The translations under genes and the position numbers were made by a program. From positions 81,055 through 145,054 of the forward strand of contig JAKQUO010000048.1 in assembly GCA_029569255.1 (NCBI GenBank): a DNA stretch of 64,000 nucleotides, in the 5' to 3' direction. The DNA is from Acidobacteriota bacterium (GTDB lineage Bacteria > Acidobacteriota > Aminicenantia > Aminicenantales > Saccharicenantaceae). Every line of letters begins with the position of its first letter. Position 1 is the stretch's first letter. Below the pieces are notes generated by a model. That model did no database searches. It was not told the DNA's origin and was given only the letters and a program-made list of their open reading frames with translations. Below, in pieces: positions 31,907 to 39,767 of this stretch.

Positions 31907-33655
31907 TCACTTCGCCGCGCGGTCTTCGATGAGGACCTGGAGGACCTCCATCTCGTCGGCGTCGAACCAGATCTTGGAGCACGACAGGCACTTGTCGACC
32001 GGCACGAAGTACTGGTAGTTGTACGGCCGGGCGACCATCCGGTAGCCGCAGCTCGGGCAGGGGACGCCCGCGTCCAGGGCGGCCTCGATCTTCTGTCTCT
32101 TCAAAGGATTGAGGGTGACCTTGTCCCGGAAGGCCCGGGCCTTGGCGACGAGGGCCTCGGAGAAGGCGAGCTCGCGGCGGGCGACGATCCGGTCGACCGA
32201 GGCGGCGTCGACCAGGCGGCCGCGGCACCGTCCGCAGACGCGGACGGCGACGCCTTCGTAGAACGCCTCGGCCAGGGGGACGCGGCAGCGCGGGCAGAGG
32301 TTCTCCCGGCCCGGCGACAGGGGCTTCTTGCGGGCCAAGTTGAAAAGGGCCGTCCGGACCTGAGGGAACTCGCGGGCCCGGGCCTCGATCCCTTCCTGGG
32401 TGTTCTTCACCCGCATCGCCGGCGAGAAGCGCGGCCGGCAGAGGAGCTCGGGAACGGTGAACGGGCCCTCCCAGGGCCCGTCCCCGGCGCCGGCCAGCAT
32501 CCAGACCCGGGCCTCGTCCCCGGCGGCCGGCGGCGCGTCCCCGGCCCCGGGCGCGGCCGGGAAGAGCTCCAGCTGCTCCGTCCGCTGCTCCTCGTAGGAC
32601 CGGAGGACGCCGCGGGCGTCGGCCCGGGCCTTGTCCTCCGCCCACACGGCGTGGGCGATGGCCGGGGGCTTCTTGCGGACCATGGCCGCGAGGAGGCCGA
32701 TCCGCTTCATGAGCGGCGGGTGGGAGCTGAGGATCCGGCCGGCCAGGGTGTCCGGAGTGTCGCGGGCGTCCGGCCGGACGATGAAGAGGGGCGCGTAGCT
32801 CAGCGGGAAATCCCCGACGAAGGAGTTCTTGACGTGGGCCTTGTAGATGATCCGGGCCAAGGCCTCGGGGGCCCGGCTGAGCTCGACCGCGGCCGCGTCG
32901 GCCAAGAGCTCGCGCTCGCGGCTGACGAGCATGCTCAGCAGGCGCATGACCAGGGCCGAGACGGCCACGGCGGCGTAGAACAGGACGGGGGGGAAGCCGG
33001 GGCCCGTCCTGCGGCCGGCGGGGGGGCAGTCGGCCCGGTCGTCGGTCTCGGGCTCAAGGGCGTCCTTGAGCTTCTCGAACAGGTGGGCCAGGGAGCAGAC
33101 GAGGGTCAGGTAGAAGGCGTCGCCGCGGGCGATGTGGGCCAGCTCGTGGGCGGCCACGGCCTGGAGCTCGTCCCGCGTGCCCTCGGCCAGGAGCCCCTCG
33201 GTCACGGCCACGGCCGGCGTCCCGTCCTCCTCGATGACGGCCAGGGAGTTGACGGCGAACGAGGGCAGGACGTAGGCGTTGACCCGGGGCAGGCCGGCGG
33301 CGATGCGGATCTCGTCGACGGTGTTGAGGAGCTGGAGATGGTAGCGGTCGGAAGCGTCCGGCGTTTGGGCCTGGAGACGCTTGAGGATGAAGCGCGGGCC
33401 GTTCTTCCGGGCGTCCAGGAAGTGCAGGGCGGCCGTGACGACGGCCACGGCCAGATCGGCCAGGAGGAAGCGCGGCCAGAAGCCGGGCGCGGAGAGAAGG
33501 CCGCCGCGGAAGGCGAGGCCGAAGGTGGCCAGCAGGGCCAGCCCGATGAGCCCGAAGCCGACGAAGTGGAAGGCGAGGACCGCCCCGAAGAGGGGGAGGC
33601 TGCGCCGCCGTTGGCGCCTCTGGACCTCGTAGAAGTCGCGCGGCCGTGTCGCCAT
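31907..33655 (-). CDS. M48-family membrane metallopeptidase with C-terminal zinc ribbons
   Basis: The 582-residue protein has two N-terminal membrane helices, then the M48 core with AAHELAHIARGD (HExxH) at about residue 172 and a further helix pair. The third ligand lies in SRERELLADAAAV. The C-terminal third carries two zinc-ribbon-like cysteine sets: CPRC..CGRC, and CPSCGYRM..CLSCSKIWFDADEME as in zf-TFIIB proteins. HtpX-type M48 enzymes remove damaged membrane proteins. The zinc-ribbon extension is not part of standard HtpX and may recognise substrate or partner. Single-gene unit. Confidence 0.8.
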   Translation of the reverse strand: MATRPRDFYEVQRRQRRRSLPLFGAVLAFHFVGFGLIGLALLATFGLAFRGGLLSAPGFWPRFLLADLAVAVVTAALHFLDARKNGPRFILKRLQAQTPDASDRYHLQLLNTVDEIRIAAGLPRVNAYVLPSFAVNSLAVIEEDGTPAVAVTEGLLAEGTRDELQAVAAHELAHIARGDAFYLTLVCSLAHLFEKLKDALEPETDDRADCPPAGRRTGPGFPPVLFYAAVAVSALVMRLLSMLVSRERELLADAAAVELSRAPEALARIIYKAHVKNSFVGDFPLSYAPLFIVRPDARDTPDTLAGRILSSHPPLMKRIGLLAAMVRKKPPAIAHAVWAEDKARADARGVLRSYEEQRTEQLELFPAAPGAGDAPPAAGDEARVWMLAGAGDGPWEGPFTVPELLCRPRFSPAMRVKNTQEGIEARAREFPQVRTALFNLARKKPLSPGRENLCPRCRVPLAEAFYEGVAVRVCGRCRGRLVDAASVDRIVARRELAFSEALVAKARAFRDKVTLNPLKRQKIEAALDAGVPCPSCGYRMVARPYNYQYFVPVDKCLSCSKIWFDADEMEVLQVLIEDRAAK

Positions 33656-33701
33656 GTCCGCCGGGAATCATAACGGAATCCCGGCCCGCCGGTCAATTGA
33701 A

Positions 33702-33734
33702 GAAAGGGGACACACACGGTGTGTGTCCCCTTTC
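33702..33734. repeat. family B palindrome, left of RAYT 1
   Basis: GAAAGGGGACACACAC is followed by one central G and its exact inverse, giving a perfect 16-bp stem. It lies 52 bases before the RAYT start codon. Confidence 0.9.
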
Positions 33735-33785
33735 CGATTTCAATGAGAATCCTCGATGAGAACGAGCGTCTATATAGATGCCCCC

Positions 33786-34391
33786 ATGCCCCGAACAGCC
33801 AGATTGGTCATCCCTGATGTGCCGCATCACATCATTCAGCGTGGAAACCGCAGGCAACCCGTGTTTTTTACGGATGAGGATAGGAAGTTCTATCTAACAC
33901 TGCTGCTCAAATGGAGTAACATAGCCCGGCTATCCATTTGGGCTTATTGCCTGATGGAGAACCACGTGCACTGCGTAGGCGTTCCGCATCTCCCGACAAG
34001 TCTGGTTATGACCTTTGCCCAAGTGCATAGGCGATACTCTTCCGTCATCAATAAGCGCTATGGCTGGCGGGGCTATCTCTGGCAGGGCCGGTTCCTTTCC
34101 TATCCGATGGACGAGGCCTATCTTTACAGGGGCATTCGTTATGTTGAATTGAATCCAGTCCGGGCGGGACTCGTACCAACGGCCGCAGATTATCCTTGGT
34201 CAAGCGCCCGGGCCCACATCTTCGGAGAGGAGAGCATGATCCTAGGCCGAAATCCTTTGGGAATGTCAGGCGTGGAATGGGCAAAATACCTTGCCGAAGG
34301 GAACCAAAAGGTCGAAGCCGAGGTCTTCAGAGAATGTGCTCGGTCTGAGCGGCCCTTGGGCGGCGAAGCTTTCCTGAAAAGGTTTAGATAA
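33786..34391 (+). CDS. REP-associated tyrosine transposase (RAYT 1)
   Basis: I use ATG 33786 (MPRTARLVIPDVPHHIIQRG). The 201-residue protein belongs to the Y1 transposase family: HVH at residues 60-62 gives the HUH metal site, and IRYVELNPVRAG provides the candidate catalytic Tyr119. Such enzymes cut and join single-stranded palindromic REP DNA. The gene is visibly AT-richer than its neighbours, which suggests recent arrival. It sits between two family B palindromes, and its TAA stop is part of the right one, so gene and palindromes look like one mobile unit. Confidence 0.9.
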   Translation: MPRTARLVIPDVPHHIIQRGNRRQPVFFTDEDRKFYLTLLLKWSNIARLSIWAYCLMENHVHCVGVPHLPTSLVMTFAQVHRRYSSVINKRYGWRGYLWQGRFLSYPMDEAYLYRGIRYVELNPVRAGLVPTAADYPWSSARAHIFGEESMILGRNPLGMSGVEWAKYLAEGNQKVEAEVFRECARSERPLGGEAFLKRFR

Positions 34392-34420
34392 GGGGACACA
34401 CACCGTGTGTGTCCCCTTTC
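34390..34420. repeat. family B palindrome, right of RAYT 1
   Basis: AAGGGGACACACAC, a central C and the inverse arm: the same palindrome as at 33702 in inverted orientation. Its first bases are the RAYT stop codon TAA, and it ends six bases before the -35 box of the next gene. Confidence 0.9.
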
Positions 34421-34425
34421 TTTGG

Positions 34426-34454
34426 TTGACCTGGGGTGGCGGCGGACGTATAGT
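34426..34454 (+). promoter_or_regulatory. promoter of the tricorn-like protease gene
   Basis: TTGACC (34426-34431), exactly 17 bases and TATAGT (34449-34454), followed by a ribosome-binding site CAGGAGG and GTG at 34485. It begins immediately to the right of the RAYT unit. Confidence 0.65.
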
Positions 34455-34484
34455 GGAGGGACTTCCCGCTTTCAGGAGGCCGCC

Positions 34485-37400
34485 GTGAAGAGACCCCACT
34501 GCCGTTCCGAAGCCCGCGCGTTCGCCCTGGCCGCTCTCGCCGCCGTCTCGCTGGCCGCCGGCGCCGCGCCGCTCGCGGCCGTCGACACGTTCGACACGAG
34601 GATGCTGACCCAGCCGGCCGTCTCGGCCGAGCGGATCGCCTTCGTCTACGCCAACGACATCTGGACGGCCGACCTCGAGGGCCGGGACGTCCGGCGCCTG
34701 ACCTCGGACGTCGGCGCGGAGACGGCGCCGGCCTTCTCTCCCGACGGCCGCCTCGTCGCCTTCAGCGGCCAGTACGACGGCAACACCGACGTCTACGTCG
34801 TCCCGGCCGGGGGCGGCGTCCCCAAGCGCCTGACCTGGCACCCGGCGGCCGACATCGTCCAGGGCTTCACGCCCGACGGACGGTCCGTGCTCTTCACCTC
34901 GTCCCGGTTCTCCGACAACCGCTCCTACTCCCAGCTCTTCACCGTGCCCGTCGCGGGCGGCGAGGCGACCATGCTCAATGTCCCCTACGCCTTCAAGGCC
35001 GCCGTCTCGCCCGACGGGCGCTCGATCGCCTACAACCCCTTCCCGGAGGCCTTCACCCAGTGGAAGCACTACCGCGGCGGCCGCTTCTCGCGGATCTGGA
35101 TCTTCGACAACGCGGCCGAGTCCGTCGTCAAGGTGCCCCAGCCGGAGGGCCGGTCCAACGACGTCGACCCGATGTGGTTCGGCCCGCGGATCGTCTTCCG
35201 CTCCGACCGCGACGGCGAGTTCAACCTCTACGCCTACGACCTCGCCTCCAAGTCGGTCAAGCGGCTGACCGAGTTCAAGGACTTCCCGGTCCTGTCCGCT
35301 TCCGGCGGCGCGGGCAAGGTCGTCTTCGAGCAGGCCGGGGCGCTCCACCTCTACGACGTGGCCGGCGGCACGTCCAGGCGCCTGACCATCGGCATCGCCA
35401 CCGACCTCCCCGAGCTCCGCGAGCGCTTCGCCAAGGGCTCGCAGTGGGTCCGCGGCGGGTCCGTCTCGCCGGCGGGCGCCCGGGCCGCCCTCGAGTTCAG
35501 GGGCGAGATCGTCACCGTGCCGGCCGAGAAGGGCGATCCCCGCAACCTCACCCAGACGCCCGGCGTCCACGAGCGCCACCCGGCCTGGTCGCCCGACGGC
35601 GCGTCCATCGCCTACTTCTCCGACGCCTCGGGCGAGTACGAGCTCCACGTCGCCGCCCAGGACGGCAAGGGGGCCGTGAGACGGTACAAGCTCGGCGGGG
35701 CCGGCTTCTACGGCTCGCCGACCTGGTCCCCGGACAGCCGCAAGATCGCCTTCAGCGACAACTCCCTGACCCTCTTCTGGATCGACCTCGCGACCGGCGC
35801 GGTCAAGAAGATCGCCTCCGAGGCCCTCTATCAGACGGGCGGCCAGGCCGAGATGCGGTCCGACTGGAGCCCCGACTCCAAGTGGATCGCCTACACCCTG
35901 GGCACGCCGACCTTCTTCCGCCGCGTCCACGTCTATTCGCTCGACCAGGACAGGTCCTATCCCGTCACCGACGGCCTGAGCAGCGTCGAGGAGCCGACCT
36001 TCGACGCCGAGGGCAAGCACCTCTGGTTCCTGGCCTCGACGGACGCCGGCCCCGTCGCCCAGTGGTTCGACATGTCGAACTCCGACCTGCGGCTGACGTC
36101 GTCCCTCTACCTGGCCGTGCTGCGCAAGGACCTGCCCAATCCGCTGGCCAAGGAGAGCGACGAGGAGAAGCCCAAGGAGGAAAAGAAGGAGCCCGACAAG
36201 CCGGCGGCGAAGCCGGGCGCGCCGGCCCCGGCGGCCGTCCGCATCGACTTCGACGGCCTGGAGAACCGCATCGTCACGGCGCCCATCCCGGCCGGGGTCT
36301 ACAACAACCTCGCCGCCGGCGACGGCGGCAAGCTCTTCTACCGCAAGGTCGATCCGCCCCCGACCCCGACCTCGGGCGGCCAGGGCGAGTCGTCCATCCG
36401 CGTCTACGACCTGGCCAGCCGCAAGGACGAGGCCTTCGGGCCGGCCTGCGACGGCTTCGAGCTCTCGGCCGACCGGAAGAAGATCCTCCTCGCCTCCCGC
36501 GGCGCCTGGTCGATCATCCCGGCCGCCGGCAAGCCCGAGCCGGGCAAGGGCCGGCTCGACCTCGACGCCGTCAGCGTCCGGGTCGTCCCCGAGGCCGAGT
36601 GGAAGCAGATCTTCGACGAGGCCTGGCGGATCAACCGCGACTATTTCTACGACCCGGGCATGCACGGCGCCGACTGGAAGGCCGTCAAGGCCAAGTACGC
36701 CGCCTTCCTGCCGCACCTGGCCTGCCGGGCCGACCTCAACCGGCTCATCCAGTGGATGTGCTCCGAGCTCGGCGTCGGCCATCACCGCGTCGGCGGCGGC
36801 GACACGCCGGCCCAGCCGGCCCGGGTCCCCGGCGGCCTGCTCGGCGCCGACTACGCCGTCGAGAACGGCCGCTACCGGTTCAAGAAGGTCTTCGGCGGGC
36901 TCAACTGGACGCCCGAGCTGCGGGCCCCGCTGGGCGAGCCCGGCGCCGAGGTCCGGGCCGGGGAATACCTCCTGGCCGTCGAGGGCCGCGACCTCGTCCC
37001 GCCCGAAGACCTGTTCGCGCGGTTCGAGGCCACGGCCGGCAAGATCGTCGAGGTCACGGTCGGGCCCGACCCGAACGGCGCGGGCGCGCGGACGATCAAG
37101 GTCGTGCCCGTCGCCGACGAGGGGGCGCTGCGCAACCGCGACTGGGTCGAGGGCAACGTCCGCAAGGTCCGGGAAGCGACGAACGGCCGCGTCGCCTACG
37201 TCTACGTCCCCAACACCTCGACGCTCGGCCACGTCTATTTCAAGCGCTACTTCTTCCCCCAGGCCGACAAGGAGGCCGTCATCGTCGACGAGCGCTTCAA
37301 CGGGGGCGGGCTGGTCGCCGACTACTACCTCGACTGGCTGCGCAAGCCCGTCTCGGCCTACTGGGCCATGCGCTACGGCGCGGACCTCAAGACCCCGAGC

Positions 37401-37793
37401 GCCTCGATCCAGGGCCCCAAGGTCATGATCATCAACGAGTCGGCCGGCTCGGGCGGCGACCTCCTGCCCTACATGTGGCGGAAGTTCGGGGCGGGGAAGC
37501 TCGTCGGCACCGCGACCTGGGGCGGCCTGGTCGGGACGCTGGGATTCCCCGTGCTCATGGACGGCGGCAGCGTCACGGCGCCCAACCTGGCCTTCTGGGA
37601 CGTCGGCGAGGGCTTCGGCATCGAGAACGTCGGCGTCCCGCCCGACATCGAGGTCGAGCAGACGCCCAGGGACGTCATCGCCGGACGCGACCCGCAGCTC
37701 GAGGCGGCCATCAAGGTCGCGATGGACGAGCTCGAGGCCAACCCCCCGGCGAAGCCCAAGCGCCCGCCCTACCCGGTGAGGGTCAAGAAATAA
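34485..37793 (+). CDS. tricorn-like S41 peptidase with beta-propeller repeats
   Basis: The start is GTG 34485 after CAGGAGGCCGCC, and a signal peptide follows (ALAALAAVSLAAGAAPLAA). The 1102-residue protein has N-terminal WD40-like propeller repeats (SPDGRLVAFS, SPDGASIAYFSD, SPDSRKIAFSD), a tricorn-type C1 region, a PDZ domain (about 790-880) and an S41 catalytic domain. The likely nucleophile is Ser in NESAGSGGDLLPY. It is probably a periplasmic, oligomeric protease that trims peptides. A Lys/Glu/Pro-rich linker (about 560-580) separates propeller and protease parts. Confidence 0.9.
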   Translation: MKRPHCRSEARAFALAALAAVSLAAGAAPLAAVDTFDTRMLTQPAVSAERIAFVYANDIWTADLEGRDVRRLTSDVGAETAPAFSPDGRLVAFSGQYDGNTDVYVVPAGGGVPKRLTWHPAADIVQGFTPDGRSVLFTSSRFSDNRSYSQLFTVPVAGGEATMLNVPYAFKAAVSPDGRSIAYNPFPEAFTQWKHYRGGRFSRIWIFDNAAESVVKVPQPEGRSNDVDPMWFGPRIVFRSDRDGEFNLYAYDLASKSVKRLTEFKDFPVLSASGGAGKVVFEQAGALHLYDVAGGTSRRLTIGIATDLPELRERFAKGSQWVRGGSVSPAGARAALEFRGEIVTVPAEKGDPRNLTQTPGVHERHPAWSPDGASIAYFSDASGEYELHVAAQDGKGAVRRYKLGGAGFYGSPTWSPDSRKIAFSDNSLTLFWIDLATGAVKKIASEALYQTGGQAEMRSDWSPDSKWIAYTLGTPTFFRRVHVYSLDQDRSYPVTDGLSSVEEPTFDAEGKHLWFLASTDAGPVAQWFDMSNSDLRLTSSLYLAVLRKDLPNPLAKESDEEKPKEEKKEPDKPAAKPGAPAPAAVRIDFDGLENRIVTAPIPAGVYNNLAAGDGGKLFYRKVDPPPTPTSGGQGESSIRVYDLASRKDEAFGPACDGFELSADRKKILLASRGAWSIIPAAGKPEPGKGRLDLDAVSVRVVPEAEWKQIFDEAWRINRDYFYDPGMHGADWKAVKAKYAAFLPHLACRADLNRLIQWMCSELGVGHHRVGGGDTPAQPARVPGGLLGADYAVENGRYRFKKVFGGLNWTPELRAPLGEPGAEVRAGEYLLAVEGRDLVPPEDLFARFEATAGKIVEVTVGPDPNGAGARTIKVVPVADEGALRNRDWVEGNVRKVREATNGRVAYVYVPNTSTLGHVYFKRYFFPQADKEAVIVDERFNGGGLVADYYLDWLRKPVSAYWAMRYGADLKTPSASIQGPKVMIINESAGSGGDLLPYMWRKFGAGKLVGTATWGGLVGTLGFPVLMDGGSVTAPNLAFWDVGEGFGIENVGVPPDIEVEQTPRDVIAGRDPQLEAAIKVAMDELEANPPAKPKRPPYPVRVKK

Positions 37794-37835
37794 GAACGGG
37801 GGCGAGGTCCCCGACCCGCGACTAATATAGAAGAC

Positions 37836-38741
37836 ATGAAGTATCGCGTTCTCGGCCGCACCGGCCTCACGGTCTCGGTCGTCGGCCTCGGCACCTGGCA
37901 GCTCGGCGGCGAGTGGGGCAAGACCTTCACCCAGGCCGAGGCCGACGCCATCCTCGACAAGGCCGCCGAGTGCGGCGTCAACCTCATCGACACGGCCGAG
38001 TGCTACGGCGACCACGCGGCCGAGCGCCTCGTCGGCGACTATCTCTCCCGCCGCGAGCGCGACCGCTGGATCGTGGCCACCAAGTTCGGCCACGCCTTCA
38101 GGGGCTTCATGGACCGGGCCGACCGCTTCAAGCCGGAGGAGGTCAGGGCCCAGCTCATCGCCTCGCTGCGGGCCCTGCGGACCGACCGCATCGACATCTA
38201 CCAGTTCCACTCGGGGCCGGACGAGGCCTTCCTCGACGACGGCCTCCAGGCCGTGCTCGAGGAGGCCCGCCGGGCCGGCATGGTCCGCAACCTCGGCGTG
38301 TCCATCCGCGGCGAGGGGAGCGACGTCCAGGCGCGGGAGGCCTTCGGCCGCGGCTTCGGCGTCCTCCAGGTCGTCTACAACCGCCTCGACGCCCGGGCCG
38401 AGTCGGCCGTTTTCCCCCACGCCCGCCGCTTCGGCCTGGGCGTCATCGGCCGGGTCCCGCTCGCGAGCGGCCTCCTCAGCGGCAAGTACGGGGCCCTCGA
38501 CACGTTCGGCCCGGACGACTACCGCTCGACGCTGGGGCAAGAGGAGGTCGCCCGCCGCGTCCGCGAGGCCGAGCGGCTGGCCGGCGGGGACCCGCCGCTC
38601 GGGGTCAGCCGGGCCCGCTGGGCCCTGGCCTGGTGCCTGCGCGACCCCGTCGTGGCCGCGGTCATCCCCGGGGCCAAGACGCCGGAGCAGGCGGCCGAGA
38701 ACGCCTCGGCGGCCGACCTACTTTCCGGCCGCATCCCCTGA
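37836..38741 (+). CDS. aldo/keto reductase
   Basis: The 301-residue protein opens MKYRVLGRTGLTVSVVGLGTWQLGG and carries the AKR elements NLIDTAECYG (catalytic Tyr), IVATKFG, IDIYQFHSGPD and C-terminal VIPGAKTPEQAAEN, as in the AKR11/12 group. It probably reduces a carbonyl with NADPH. The gene follows the tricorn gene by 42 bases with a TATAGA-like box just before its ATG. Its 3' end overlaps the convergent lipoprotein gene by 24 bases. Confidence 0.85.
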   Translation: MKYRVLGRTGLTVSVVGLGTWQLGGEWGKTFTQAEADAILDKAAECGVNLIDTAECYGDHAAERLVGDYLSRRERDRWIVATKFGHAFRGFMDRADRFKPEEVRAQLIASLRALRTDRIDIYQFHSGPDEAFLDDGLQAVLEEARRAGMVRNLGVSIRGEGSDVQAREAFGRGFGVLQVVYNRLDARAESAVFPHARRFGLGVIGRVPLASGLLSGKYGALDTFGPDDYRSTLGQEEVARRVREAERLAGGDPPLGVSRARWALAWCLRDPVVAAVIPGAKTPEQAAENASAADLLSGRIP

Positions 38742-39605
38742 GCCGGGCCCGAGGCACTCGTTCCGGAACCTCGCGGCGAACTCGTCCACGTCCTTCGGCG
38801 AGAGGACCGTCCTCTTCTCGGCCAGATAGGCGTTGAGAATCCGGTTGAAGCAGGACTGGAAGCGGAGGCGGTCGGTCTTGCCCCTCACGTCGACGGCCGG
38901 CTCGTCGTAGAGCCGGACCGAGATGAGGTCCTCGCGGTCCTGGGCCAGGCTGTAGACGTAGCTGGCCGCGGCGACGCAGCTTTCGGTCGCGCCCTCGAGG
39001 TCCTCGTGGGGATTGAGGTCGAAGGGCCTGTCGAGGAGGGCCAGGCCGAGCAGGCCGATGGGCGTGAGCTCGCGCGAATAGAAGAACTCGTCGCCTTCCA
39101 TGCGCTGGGACTGGATGCCGCCGTCGCAGGCGCTGCCCTCCTCCCAGGCCCGGACGAGGCCGAGCCAGGAGCCGGACTTCCGGAGAAGCAGGATGGTGTC
39201 GATGTCGGCCTCCTCGCCGGCGTTGAAGGTGACCGAGAGGATGTAGGTCTCGGCCCCGCCGGTCTGGGGCCCGGCCCAGGCGGAGTAGGCGAAGAAGGGC
39301 GCCCGCTTCGTCATCGGGTCCTCCTCGTACTCGGTCACCCACCAGCCGGGCTGGGCCTCCCACTGGAGGCAGTCGTAGCGCGTCTTGAACGCCGCCAGGT
39401 CCAGCTGGCCCTCGCCGGAGCGGTACAGGGCGTTGACCGCGGCCGGGTGGACGGCCACGCCCCGGAAGGTGAACTCGCCGGGGACGTCCTCGGGGACGGG
39501 GGCCTTGCAGGCGGCCAGGCCGGCCGCGAGGGCCAGCAGGAGAAGGGGGGCCAAGACGGGAGAGGTCGGAAGGGCGGCCGCGGTCCGGCGGTTCGGTGTC
39601 GTCAT
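38718..39605 (-). CDS. hypothetical lipoprotein
   Basis: The start is ATG 39605 (MTTPNRRTAAALP), chosen for AAAAGGAGC seven bases upstream; another ATG at 39623 lacks a good site. The 295-residue product has a lipobox (LALAAGLAAC), so it is likely membrane-anchored in the periplasm. No family is recognised. Several Trp and Cys residues are spread through a beta-rich central part (WWVTEYEEDPM, ETYILSVTFNAG). It converges on the aldo/keto reductase and diverges from the CBM9/barrel gene. Confidence 0.6.
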   Translation of the reverse strand: MTTPNRRTAAALPTSPVLAPLLLLALAAGLAACKAPVPEDVPGEFTFRGVAVHPAAVNALYRSGEGQLDLAAFKTRYDCLQWEAQPGWWVTEYEEDPMTKRAPFFAYSAWAGPQTGGAETYILSVTFNAGEEADIDTILLLRKSGSWLGLVRAWEEGSACDGGIQSQRMEGDEFFYSRELTPIGLLGLALLDRPFDLNPHEDLEGATESCVAAASYVYSLAQDREDLISVRLYDEPAVDVRGKTDRLRFQSCFNRILNAYLAEKRTVLSPKDVDEFAARFRNECLGPGSGDAAGK

Positions 39606-39767
39606 CGTCCAGCTCCTTTTCATCTTTAGACGCCCGGACGGCGCGCCATCTTCCCCTCCCGCCGGGGCCGGGCCGCGCCCCCTCCCCCCGCGAGGGAACT
39701 TTTTCGGGCGTCCCCCCGTCATTACTCGAAACGAGATGTGTTCGCTCAAGCCCGAACGGAGGCGGAA

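Noticed and set aside
34266-38540. Antisense ORF of 1424 codons opposite the tricorn-like gene
   Set aside because: Low-complexity, no recognisable motif, and the sense strand encodes a clear S41 tricorn-type protease with signal peptide and promoter.
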